Origin: Sphingobium scionense
GTDB taxonomy: Bacteria; Pseudomonadota; Alphaproteobacteria; Sphingomonadales; Sphingomonadaceae
Length of the DNA: 64,000 bases
NCBI RefSeq assembly: GCF_014197035.1
Contig: NZ_JACIEU010000003.1
Location: 124,001 to 188,000 of the forward strand
Direction: 5' to 3'
Part shown: one piece after another, positions 38,271 to 45,686 of the stretch
Layout of the letters: each line of letters opens with the position of its first letter
Numbering within the stretch: position 1 is the stretch's first letter
Notes under the pieces: model-generated
Seen by the model: only the letters and a program-made list of their open reading frames with translations
Database searches by the model: none
Told to the model about the DNA's origin: nothing
Translations under genes and position numbers: made by a program

Positions 38271-38367
38271 ATCGGCATCCTTTCCAGTGTCGAAACGATC
38301 GGCCCGCCCGGAAGTTGCCGAAAACGCCCATGGTTCGGGCATTGTCGAAAAAAGTGAAAGAAAGTGC

Positions 38368-38396
38368 TTGCCAGTGCCACCGGACGCTTCTAACAG
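38368..38396 (+). promoter_or_regulatory. Promoter of the first tRNA-Arg gene
   Basis: TTGCCA (-35) at 38368, exactly 17 bp, then TAACAG (-10) at 38391. The tRNA begins 12 bp after the -10 box. The second tRNA-Arg copy has the same -35 box, the same 17-bp spacing and the same distance to the gene, which supports both. Confidence 0.65.
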
Positions 38397-38408
38397 CGCC
38401 ACTCCAAC

Positions 38409-38485
38409 GCACCCGTAGCTCAGCTGGATAGAGCATCAGACTACGAATCTGAGGGTCGGACGTTCGAATCGTTCCGGGTGCACCA
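38409..38485 (+). tRNA. tRNA-Arg (anticodon ACG), copy 1
   Basis: A 77-nt tRNA with CCA encoded. The acceptor stem GCACCCG pairs with CGGGTGC, the D arm reads GCTCAGCTGGATAGAGC, the anticodon loop is CTACGAA with anticodon ACG, and the T arm has GTTCGAATC. The ACG anticodon (A34 becomes inosine) reads CGU, CGC and CGA. It is identical to the copy at 39165. Confidence 0.97.
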
Positions 38486-38591
38486 TTTTCCTTCATCGCT
38501 GAACGATCGAACGCAACATGCTGTAGTTGCGTGGGATTTTGTTGCATTCATCGACATTGACGATGATCGCGATCTGAAGAAAAATCCTGTC

Positions 38592-38771
38592 ATGCGCACC
38601 ACATTGGGCATCTGCAACCGCAAGGCACGCTATGTCACGGAGGATGAAGCCTGGGCTGTCGTCCATCGGGCCGATATCGTCCTGCGCCCTTATCGCTGCG
38701 CCCTTTGTCGCCACTATCATCTGACCAGTCGGACCAAGGGCATGCGACTGCGGGCACCCTATCGGGAATGA
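38592..38771 (+). CDS. Small conserved protein with C-x2-C and HLTS motif
   Basis: A 59-residue hypothetical protein between the two tRNA genes: MRTTLGICNRKARYVTEDEA, then YRCALCRHYHLTSRTKGMR. The layout (Cys, aromatic, T-x-DEA helix, then C-x2-C-x3-HLTS) resembles small zinc-ribbon-like proteins seen in bacteria and phages. The frame is open back into the tRNA, but residues before 38592 show no conservation-like pattern. No clear ribosome-binding site is seen. Function unknown. Confidence 0.5.
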   Translation: MRTTLGICNRKARYVTEDEAWAVVHRADIVLRPYRCALCRHYHLTSRTKGMRLRAPYRE

Positions 38772-38861
38772 CCGGCAGGAAACAGAAAGGCTTCCAGAAT
38801 ATTTCCCTGCCGAAGTCAGCATGCTAGGATCACCGCATCGTTCGACATGCGGGGAATATCC

Positions 38862-39044
38862 ATGGTCTGGATCGCACGCCTCCTTCTGTTCATCCCGTCG
38901 CTGATTGCGGGATGGTTCGTGTCGCAGGAAGATCCGCGCTATTGGCTGATTGCCCTGGCGATCGGCCTCACATTTCTGGCACTGGGTATCATTGCCGCCA
39001 TCTACATCCCTATTCTTCATCCCTGGCCGCGGCGGACGCGATAG
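38862..39044 (+). CDS. Small two-helix membrane protein
   Basis: A 60-residue protein with two hydrophobic helices (WIARLLLFIPSLIAGWFVS and YWLIALAIGLTFLALGIIAA) joined by QEDPR, with a basic tail PWPRRTR. GGGGA lies about 7 bp before the ATG at 38862, which decides this start over the ATG at 38847. It sits 120 bp before the second tRNA-Arg. Function unknown. Confidence 0.5.
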   Translation: MVWIARLLLFIPSLIAGWFVSQEDPRYWLIALAIGLTFLALGIIAAIYIPILHPWPRRTR

Positions 39045-39123
39045 GGCTTAGAGTGCAAGCTCTGGAAATACGGTCTTTTATCGGCTATTTTCGCATAAAT
39101 TTCACATCCATGCTTTTAAGGGC

Positions 39124-39152
39124 TTGCCAGATCAGTCCGGCCCTTATATCTG
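39124..39152 (+). promoter_or_regulatory. Promoter of the second tRNA-Arg gene
   Basis: TTGCCA (-35) at 39124, 17-bp spacer, TATCTG (-10) at 39147; the tRNA starts 12 bp further on. Geometry is identical to the promoter of copy 1, while the spacer sequence differs, so the boxes appear to be under selection. Confidence 0.7.
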
Positions 39153-39164
39153 CGCCTCCACAAC

Positions 39165-39241
39165 GCACCCGTAGCTCAGCTGGATAGAGCATCAGACTAC
39201 GAATCTGAGGGTCGGACGTTCGAATCGTTCCGGGTGCACCA
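39165..39241 (+). tRNA. tRNA-Arg (anticodon ACG), copy 2
   Basis: Identical over all 77 nt to the copy at 38409, with the same ACG anticodon and encoded CCA. Downstream flanks differ after a few bases. A perfect 16-bp hairpin follows at 39258. Confidence 0.97.
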
Positions 39242-39257
39242 TTCCTTCTCAGGAATA

Positions 39258-39293
39258 AAATGGGCCGAAAACCGTAGGGTTTTCGGCCCATTT
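39258..39293 (+). terminator. Hairpin terminator between tRNA-Arg and the cobyric acid synthase gene
   Basis: A perfect 16-bp stem (AAATGGGCCGAAAACC / GGTTTTCGGCCCATTT) with the 4-nt loop GTAG. It separates the tRNA from the convergent gene ending at 39314. The A/T ends are symmetrical, so it could work on both strands. Confidence 0.7.
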
Positions 39294-39313
39294 GGCGTTC
39301 TGGAGCGGGGCGC

Positions 39314-40762
39314 TCAGCCGAGCGCCAAGGCGACGATCGCGTCGATATCCAGATGCTCTTCGAGCCGGGCGGCGATCGCATCCAACGCCATGTCGACTGA
39401 CCGATCATAATCCGCCACGCCGCCATTGACGCCCAGTCGGGCAAGCAGGGCTGCGCGCAGTGGGCTGCTGGCAAGCAGTCCATGGACATAAGTGCCCATC
39501 ACCCGGCCGTCGGCGCTGATCGCGCCATCACGATAGCCGGCAAGGCTGGCAAATGGGCGGTCGCAGTCGGGGCCAGCCGTTTCGCCGATATGCATCTCAT
39601 AGCCGCCAAAAGCGGCATCCAGCGCCACGCCCTCTACTCGCTCCAGCCGTTTGCCGGCCGATAGCCGCGTCTCGACATTGAGCAGGCCAAGGCCTTGGAT
39701 CGTGCCAATCTGCCCTTCGATTCCGTCAGGATCGGCGATGTGGCGCCCGAGCATCTGGTAGCCGCCGCAAATGCCCATGATCGCGCCGCCGCGCCGATGG
39801 TGCGCCAATATGTCGATGTCCCAGCCCTGCGCGCGCATGGCCACCATGTCGGCGATCGTCGCCTTGGAGCCGGGCAGGACGATCAGCGCGGCCTCGGCCG
39901 GGATTGGCTGACCGGGCGGCACCATGCGCAATTCCACGCCGGGATCGAGCTTGAACGGGTCGAGATCGTCGAAATTGGAAATGCGCGGCAGGATCGGGCA
40001 GGCAATGACCGTTCGCTCGGTTTCCGTCTGCGCCGTCCGTTCCAGCACGACGGCATCCTCGCTGGGCAAACGGGCCGTAGCATCCAGCCAGGGCACGACG
40101 CCAAAGCCGCGCCAGCCCGACAGCGTCTCGATCTGGCGATAGCCATCCTCGAACAGCGCCGGATCGCCCCGGAATTTGTTGATCAGGAAGCCGCGGATCA
40201 TCGCGGCATCATCCGGATCGATCACCGCCCTGGTGCCGACGATGGCGGCTATCACACCGCCCCGGTCGATATCGCCGACCAGCAGCACCGGTACCTCGGC
40301 CGCGCGGGCAAAGCCCATATTGGCGATGTCGCCGGCGCGGAGGTTGATTTCGGCTGGCGAGCCGGCGCCTTCGACGACGACGATGTCGCATCGCGCCTTC
40401 AGTCGTTCATAGCTTTCCAGCACGGCGCCCAATAACTGCCCGCGCGCACTGCGGAAATTGCCGCTGCCCAATGTGCCGCGCACCTGGCCATGGACGATCA
40501 ACTGGGATGTCCGGTCGGCCTGCGGCTTCATCAGCACCGGGTTCATGTCCGTATGCGCCTCGACCCCGCAGGCGATCGCCTGTAGCGCCTGTGCGCGTCC
40601 GATCTCGCCGCCGTCCACGGTGACGGCGGCATTGTTCGACATATTTTGTGGCTTGAATGGCTGGACGCGATAGCCCCGGCGGAGGAGAGCGCGGCATAGC
40701 CCCGCCACCAGCACCGATTTGCCGACGTCCGATCCGGTTCCCTGCAGCATGATTGCGCCCAT
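39314..40762 (-). CDS. cobQ: Cobyric acid synthase
   Basis: A 482-residue amidotransferase that amidates adenosylcobyrinate a,c-diamide to cobyric acid using glutamine. The N-terminal ATP-binding domain reads MLQGTGSDVGKSVLVAGLCR with GYRVQPFKPQNMSNNAAVT. The C-terminal class I glutaminase contains the nucleophile in GICGGYQMLG and the His in VMGTYVHGLL. AGGA lies 8 bp before the ATG at 40762. No other cobalamin genes are in the window, and I found no cobalamin riboswitch upstream. A repeat element occupies the upstream gap. Confidence 0.93.
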   Translation of the reverse strand: MGAIMLQGTGSDVGKSVLVAGLCRALLRRGYRVQPFKPQNMSNNAAVTVDGGEIGRAQALQAIACGVEAHTDMNPVLMKPQADRTSQLIVHGQVRGTLGSGNFRSARGQLLGAVLESYERLKARCDIVVVEGAGSPAEINLRAGDIANMGFARAAEVPVLLVGDIDRGGVIAAIVGTRAVIDPDDAAMIRGFLINKFRGDPALFEDGYRQIETLSGWRGFGVVPWLDATARLPSEDAVVLERTAQTETERTVIACPILPRISNFDDLDPFKLDPGVELRMVPPGQPIPAEAALIVLPGSKATIADMVAMRAQGWDIDILAHHRRGGAIMGICGGYQMLGRHIADPDGIEGQIGTIQGLGLLNVETRLSAGKRLERVEGVALDAAFGGYEMHIGETAGPDCDRPFASLAGYRDGAISADGRVMGTYVHGLLASSPLRAALLARLGVNGGVADYDRSVDMALDAIAARLEEHLDIDAIVALALG

Positions 40763-40802
40763 GGCATGTTCCTGCAAGTCGGAAGCAATGATGGCAAGCG
40801 CT

Positions 40803-40886
40803 TAGAGTCTGTTTGGAAATGCGCCTCTGGCGCATGCCGCATCGAAAATGCGCTCTTCCGCGCATTTTCCAAACAGGTTCTTAGCG
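40803..40886. repeat. Palindromic repeat, family member A
   Basis: Outer arms CTGTTTGGAAATGCGC (40809) and GCGCATTTTCCAAACAG (40860) pair with a one-base bulge. Inside are two further hairpins, ATGCGCC-TCT-GGCGCAT and AAAATGCGC-N6-GCGCATTTT. Both ends match the element at 63297. It fills the gap between the stop of the minus-strand TadG-like gene (stop codon at 40889) and cobQ, so it may act as a transcript end structure. Confidence 0.75.
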
Positions 40887-40888
40887 TA

Positions 40889-42532
40889 TCAGGCGACCAG
40901 CGTCGGCATCCCGCATCGCATCTGGTGGACCTTGACCGTCGCGGTACCCAGTTTCACGCCCAGGATCGCGGTGAGGTTGCTCAGCAGGCCGTCGAGAATG
41001 GGCGCCGTGTCACCCAAGAGGCTTAAGACGGGGGAGAGAAGCGGGCTGAGCGGTAGTTGCAGACCCGCAAGCGTCACCGTGACCTTGGTCTGGTTTGCCA
41101 GGCTGGAGGCCAATCCCTGGGTCAGGTCCTGGGTGCTGACGGTCTTGCTCTGCTGCCCGGAAATGTCGCTGGGCGTGAACAGCACATTCTGCTGGGTCAC
41201 GCCGCCCAGCGCGATATTGGCATAGGCGTGGACCTGGGTCAGCGATCCGAGGACCGAGGCCAGGGTCGCGGTACGCGGATTGGCAGGAGCCGAGAAATTG
41301 GTGAGCGCCGCTTCATCGACGTCGCCGATCACCGCCGTGCCGATCGACGGCTTTACCCCCAAGGTCACGCCATTGTTGATGGCCCCCTGATCGCAGACGA
41401 TATTGGACAATTGCGCTTCCGCCGACGCCAGTTCGACATAGAGGGGGATGCGGATCGTCGCGATCCCGGTCAGCAAGGTGGCGACACGGCTTTCCAGGAA
41501 GATGCGCGTCTGCGCCGTGCGCAGAATGAAATTCTTGTCGTTGGTAATGCTGATCAAGGGCGTGCTCGCCTGGCCGGTGCCGGTGATCATTTTCAGCCGC
41601 GTACTGGTTAGGCCGGGCACGTTCAGCGTCAGGTCGATCGGCACGGCGGTCGACGATGGCGGGCTCAACACCATGCGCAGCATCGAGAAGGAGTCGAGCA
41701 GCAGGCTGGGCTGGCCGGTCGAGCTGCCGGTTCCCTTCATTGGTCCCAGGTCGATGACGTCGCTCAGCTTCACGCTCTTGCCCGGCACCTTGGCGCCGAT
41801 ATTGCGGAGCAAGGCGGCCGTGCCACTATTGTCCGCGGTATCGGCGATCGCGCCGATGACATCGGACAATGGAATATTGGCACCGAACAACTCGCCATAG
41901 GCAGCGTCATTGCGTCCGGTGCGGACCTTAAGGGCGTCGGCGAAATGGAGCAGGTCGACGTTCAGATTGGCCAGGCCCTGATAGTCCATGACCGACAGAT
42001 TAAGCTCCGTCCCGGCAAGGGCCGACAGCAGCATGTTGGGAAGGCCGCCGCTGAGTGAGGCAAGGCCGGTGCCGATGGAGAAGGCCGCGGCGTCGGAGCG
42101 CGCGGCGGTGGCGTGCGCGCGAACGTCGACACCATCGCGGCCGACCAGCAGTCGACCAAAGAACAGGGGCGCCCGTCGTTGAACCTGGACCTGGATCGCG
42201 CTGGCACGGGGGTCGCCCGATACGAAGCGATTGCTGACAGCGACGGATGTATTCTGGTCGTAAAAGCCGGTCTGCACGGCGACCAGCGACACGCCGGAAA
42301 CGCCGCTCTTGGTCAGCAGCGCTTCGGCGGCCGATCGCCCGCCGCTGCTCGCCGCCAGCGCGGCGGCATCGGCCACGCCCTGCAACTGGCGCTTGGCAAG
42401 ATAGACCGAACCCAGGTCGACGGCGACCGTGGCGGCGCCGGCGAGCATGAACAGTGATCCCGCCAGCAGGACACTGATGCCGCCGCGCTTGTCGGCAAGC
42501 AGGCCGCCCATGCGGTTGCGCGTCCGGGTCAT
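40889..42532 (-). CDS. TadG-like Flp-pilus-associated protein
   Basis: A 547-residue protein. The N-terminus has a single hydrophobic helix in KRGGISVLLAGSLFMLAGAA, then TVAVDLGSVYLAKRQLQGVADAAALAAS, the typical putative Flp pilus-assembly TadE/G-like start. The remainder is a large extracytoplasmic region rich in Thr, Ser, Leu and Gly, without a clear von Willebrand domain motif. It overlaps the upstream TadE-like gene by 4 bp. Other tad genes (ATPase, prepilin, secretin) are not in the window, so the pair is detached or part of a distant system. Confidence 0.75.
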   Translation of the reverse strand: MTRTRNRMGGLLADKRGGISVLLAGSLFMLAGAATVAVDLGSVYLAKRQLQGVADAAALAASSGGRSAAEALLTKSGVSGVSLVAVQTGFYDQNTSVAVSNRFVSGDPRASAIQVQVQRRAPLFFGRLLVGRDGVDVRAHATAARSDAAAFSIGTGLASLSGGLPNMLLSALAGTELNLSVMDYQGLANLNVDLLHFADALKVRTGRNDAAYGELFGANIPLSDVIGAIADTADNSGTAALLRNIGAKVPGKSVKLSDVIDLGPMKGTGSSTGQPSLLLDSFSMLRMVLSPPSSTAVPIDLTLNVPGLTSTRLKMITGTGQASTPLISITNDKNFILRTAQTRIFLESRVATLLTGIATIRIPLYVELASAEAQLSNIVCDQGAINNGVTLGVKPSIGTAVIGDVDEAALTNFSAPANPRTATLASVLGSLTQVHAYANIALGGVTQQNVLFTPSDISGQQSKTVSTQDLTQGLASSLANQTKVTVTLAGLQLPLSPLLSPVLSLLGDTAPILDGLLSNLTAILGVKLGTATVKVHQMRCGMPTLVA

Positions 42533-42975
42533 GACGCGATCCGAACGACGGCGCTTCGCTGGATCTGGGTGGCGGGCAGCGGGAAGATGGCAGCGGAAAA
42601 GAAGGGGGCGTTGCTGAGATTATAGGTCAGGGTAACCGTATAATAGCCGCTGTTGGCATTAACCGCGACGCCGATCGTCTGCGCGCCGGGCAACGGGAAG
42701 GATGGGCGGCTGGCGTTGACGCTTTCGTCGACCAGCGCGCGGCGTTCGGTCGTCGTCATGCCGGCCACGGCGGCTCGGGCCGCATCATTGGCGGCCTGCT
42801 GCAGGCTGTGGGCCGTCATCAGCCAGCCGCCATAGAGCAGGATGCCAAGCAAAAGGATAATCATCAAAGGAAGAGCGAAAGCGGCTTCGACAAGCACGCT
42901 GCCACGCTCATGAGGGTAAATGGCCCGGCCCAGTCGGGCGAGGCGGAGCGCCGCATGGAGGGGATGGTTCCGCAT
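42529..42975 (-). CDS. TadE/TadG-family protein
   Basis: A 148-residue pseudopilin-like protein. The N-terminal segment HERGSVLVEAAFALPLMIIL has the TadE hallmark Glu after a small basic region, followed by a hydrophobic helix and HSLQQAANDAARAAVAGMT. The C-terminal half is beta-rich (GYYTVTLTYNLSNAPFF). The stop overlaps the TadG-like start (ATGA), indicating coupled translation. A palindrome lies 40-65 bp upstream of its start. Confidence 0.8.
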   Translation of the reverse strand: MRNHPLHAALRLARLGRAIYPHERGSVLVEAAFALPLMIILLLGILLYGGWLMTAHSLQQAANDAARAAVAGMTTTERRALVDESVNASRPSFPLPGAQTIGVAVNANSGYYTVTLTYNLSNAPFFSAAIFPLPATQIQRSAVVRIAS

Positions 42976-43011
42976 ACCACTCCATTAAAGGCGCAACATT
43001 CAAAAAGCGGT

Positions 43012-43040
43012 TCGCAAACTGCGCGCACATTATGTGCGAA
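43012..43040. promoter_or_regulatory. Nested palindrome upstream of the TadE/TadG operon
   Basis: A perfect inner inverted repeat CGCACAT-T-ATGTGCG (43024-43038) lies within outer TTCGCA / TGCGAA arms (43012-43017, 43035-43040). It lies 37 to 65 bp before the TadE-like start on the minus strand, a position suited to an operator. No T-tract follows, so a terminator is less likely. The binding protein is unknown. Confidence 0.35.
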
Positions 43041-43141
43041 TTGCGTAAATCAAAAGTACCGTTTTCGGGGCTTTTTGGACATTTTCGGGCAAGAATAAAC
43101 GGTCCGCGCGGGCAAACCCACCATGGCCGCAGGATTTTACA

Positions 43142-44050
43142 TCATTGGCGCGCTGATTCCCCATTTTCGGCGGAGGCGGGTGGGGTCATCACCATCACTA
43201 CGCCCTCCGTCCCATAGGTGCCCCGCAACTGGACGAGCGCGCCCTCCATCGGCAGCAACGCGCCGCCATTGGTGAGCAGGTGGGCCTGGACCCGGCGATC
43301 GCCCTCGCCGCGCAGTACCGCCTCCAGTTCCTGGCGGAAATGCGGGCGTTGCGGCAGGGCGATCAGGTCGGTCATATAGGCGTTGATCAGGCGGGATTCC
43401 GGCAGGCCTACCAACGTGCAGATGGTGGCATCGACATATTCGATGAAACCGCGGTTGGAGAGGCGCGCATAGCCGACGCCGCCGTGGATGCCCATCGCCT
43501 TGAGAATGGCTGATTTGACGTCTGCCAGCCGGTGGCGTTGCACGTCAGAGGTGATGTCGCGCAACAGCAGGCCGATCCCGTCCTCGAAAGGAAAGGCCTC
43601 GACATGGAGCCAGCTATCGTCGCGGAAGGGCGAAGGGATGTCTGCGGCGCTGATTTCGCCGGAGATCTGGCTGTGACGGGCATGGGCTTCGGTGAGGGTG
43701 CCGACCAGTTCCGGCAGGGCGTCCCAAAGCATTTGCCCTTCCAATCGGCGATCCCAGCGGCGTGCCATGGCCAGGGCGACCGGATTGATCAAGTCGATGC
43801 GAAAGTCTGCGCGGCACAGGATAAGACCCTGAGCCATGCGCACCGCCAGTTCACGCAACCGATCGGGATTCTGATCGGGTTCGTCCTGGCCAGCCAGCGC
43901 TCGAAAACGATCCAAGCCCATGAAAACATGGGTCTCTCGGCCATGGTGGGTGATCAGAAGCGGATGGCGTGCACCGATCTCGCGCCAATGGGCAAAGTTT
44001 CGGACCAGTTCCGCAGCTGTGACACTTCGATCGCTTATGTCATCCGGCAT
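43142..44050 (-). CDS. Phd/YefM-like N-terminus fused to tandem PAS domains
   Basis: A 302-residue protein. Residues 8-53 (SVTAAELVRNFAHWREIGAR, then PLLITHHGRETHVFMGLDRF) have the pattern of Phd/YefM antitoxins: a T/S-A-x-E/F-x-x-NF helix, then paired strands ending in a conserved helix. A PAS-like domain follows at about 65-170 (QGLILCRADFRIDLINPVAL, LRDITSDVQ), and a second at about 180-290 (YARLSNRGFIEYVDATICTL). There is no kinase, cyclase or other output domain, and no toxin gene adjacent. GGGAGAGG lies before the ATG at 44050. It may be a DNA-binding sensor. Confidence 0.6.
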   Translation of the reverse strand: MPDDISDRSVTAAELVRNFAHWREIGARHPLLITHHGRETHVFMGLDRFRALAGQDEPDQNPDRLRELAVRMAQGLILCRADFRIDLINPVALAMARRWDRRLEGQMLWDALPELVGTLTEAHARHSQISGEISAADIPSPFRDDSWLHVEAFPFEDGIGLLLRDITSDVQRHRLADVKSAILKAMGIHGGVGYARLSNRGFIEYVDATICTLVGLPESRLINAYMTDLIALPQRPHFRQELEAVLRGEGDRRVQAHLLTNGGALLPMEGALVQLRGTYGTEGVVMVMTPPASAENGESARQ

Positions 44051-44175
44051 GGTTTGACCCTCTCCCAAATCTGGGTTGCAGGGAAACAGACGCTGACCAA
44101 CGGGCGTCGGCTACGCAATATCCCTTATGTGCGGCGAACCGGTGTTGCTTTGCGAGCAATGGTGTTCAGGCAGTA

Positions 44176-44406
44176 TCAAGAGCCATAACTGCGCTGGAGT
44201 TCCAAGGCGTCGAGCATTTTTCCGCCCGCCATGAAGACTGCGCCAGAACAGGCTAGCGCAAGCAACTGGCCGCCAACACCGGGATATTGGTGCATATAGA
44301 CGACCCCGCGCTCGCTGGCGCCCAGCGCAAGCGCGTAGATCACGAGGAAAGCCTCGAACTTGGTCTTGATCGTGAAGAGGCGTTTGATCCGTTCCATCAG
44401 ACTCAT
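44176..44406 (-). CDS. Small membrane protein of unknown function
   Basis: A 76-residue protein. The basic N-terminus MSLMERIKRLFTIKTKFEAF precedes a hydrophobic helix (LVIYALALGA), a short loop with HQYPGVGG, and a second helix (LLALACSGAVFMAGGKML). An alternative start is the ATG at 44397. It lies between the Phd-PAS gene and astB with no clear operon partner. I cannot assign a function. Confidence 0.5.
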   Translation of the reverse strand: MSLMERIKRLFTIKTKFEAFLVIYALALGASERGVVYMHQYPGVGGQLLALACSGAVFMAGGKMLDALELQRSYGS

Positions 44407-44426
44407 CCGAGGTTTTCGTGCATCTT

Positions 44427-45686
44427 CTAAGGCATTAAGTCGCCCGAAAGTTGCAAATGGTCAACAAGGCTTAACCATGATTGTTCGATCCGGGCAATAA
44501 GGCGCGTGTCGGACAGATCATCAGGCGCAATGGCTTCGGGCCAATAGTCCGAAACGATGCGGGCGATTTCATCCAAACGTGGCTCATCGACCAGGAAACG
44601 CGGATCGATGTCGTTTGGATCCGCGACTACGCGCAGGCGCAGGCAGGCGGGGCCGCCGCCATTGGCCATGGACTGACGCACATCGACGGGAACAAGGTGA
44701 CGGATCGGGCCATTGCCGGCGATCATCCGTTCCAGCCAGGTCCACACGGCCGGGACCGCCTGTGCTTCGCTTGGCAGGATCAGCGCCATGGTGCCATCGG
44801 GCAGGGTGACGAGCTGCGCGTTGAACAAATAGCTTTTGATCGCGTCGGCCAGGCTGACGGCGCTGGCGGGCACTTCGACGATTTCGACTGATGGCATGAG
44901 CGTGCGCAGCGACGCATAGAAAGCCTGTTTGTCGGCAAAGGCCTGTTCATGGGTGAAGAGGACGCGCTCATTGGCAACCGCGACGACGTCATTGTGGAAG
45001 GCGCCGGCGGCAATCGCCTCCTGCGACTGCTGCACGAACAGGGTGCGCGCGGGATCGAGGCCATGGATGCGAGCCACCGCTTTGCTCGCCTCGACATGCT
45101 GGCGGGCGGGGAAGGGGCCGCCCGACTGGCCATAGACGAAGACTTCGACGCCCGGTGCGCCATGGCTGTCGCACAGGCGCATATGGTTGGCCGCGCCTTC
45201 GTCGCCAAAGGGGGCGGGGATCGGGCCATGCACAGCGAAGGCGCGGGTGTCGGAAAAGGCGAGGCGCAGTTGCGCCAAAGTCTGGGGCCATTCATGGCTG
45301 CGATGCGCCATGGTGACGAGATTGGCGACGGTCAGGTGGGTGCGGCCATCGGCGGTGTCGGCGGCCGGCGAGACGGTCGCGGCATTGGCGGCCCACATGG
45401 ACGAGGCCGACATGGCGGCTGCGCGGATATGCGGATCGGCATTGCTGATGTCGGTGCCCAGGGTCGCGAGCCAGGCGCCGTCAGGGCGCCATTGCGGCAG
45501 GAAAATGCCCTGGGCAAGGCCGAGGCGCAGGTTGCCGCGCATCTTCTCTATCCCCTGCAACGCTGCGGCGCGAGGATGCGACACGGCGCCGGCATTGCGG
45601 GATGACGCCAGATTGCCAAGGCTGAGGCCGGCATAATTATGGCTGGGGCCGATCAGCCCATCGAAATTGATCTCGCGCACGCTCAT
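44427..45686 (-). CDS. astB: N-succinylarginine dihydrolase
   Basis: A 419-residue enzyme of the arginine succinyltransferase pathway. It releases two ammonia and CO2 from N2-succinylarginine, giving succinylornithine. The start INFDGLIGPSHNYAGLSLGN and LRLGLAQGIFLPQ are characteristic. GGGPACLRLRV carries the catalytic Cys near the C-terminus and AFHNDVVAV a conserved His. It overlaps astA by 4 bp (ATGA) and is the last gene of the set. astC, astD and astE are not in the window. Confidence 0.93.
   Translation of the reverse strand: MSVREINFDGLIGPSHNYAGLSLGNLASSRNAGAVSHPRAAALQGIEKMRGNLRLGLAQGIFLPQWRPDGAWLATLGTDISNADPHIRAAAMSASSMWAANAATVSPAADTADGRTHLTVANLVTMAHRSHEWPQTLAQLRLAFSDTRAFAVHGPIPAPFGDEGAANHMRLCDSHGAPGVEVFVYGQSGGPFPARQHVEASKAVARIHGLDPARTLFVQQSQEAIAAGAFHNDVVAVANERVLFTHEQAFADKQAFYASLRTLMPSVEIVEVPASAVSLADAIKSYLFNAQLVTLPDGTMALILPSEAQAVPAVWTWLERMIAGNGPIRHLVPVDVRQSMANGGGPACLRLRVVADPNDIDPRFLVDEPRLDEIARIVSDYWPEAIAPDDLSDTRLIARIEQSWLSLVDHLQLSGDLMP

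Noticed and set aside
38409..39241. Integrated genetic island bounded by the two tRNA-Arg copies
   Set aside because: No integrase or attachment-type partial repeat is present. Both tRNAs are complete and have their own promoters, so simple duplication is enough.
40763..40800. Cobalamin riboswitch upstream of cobQ
   Set aside because: The leader is short and I see no B12-box-like sequence; the space is taken by the repeat element.
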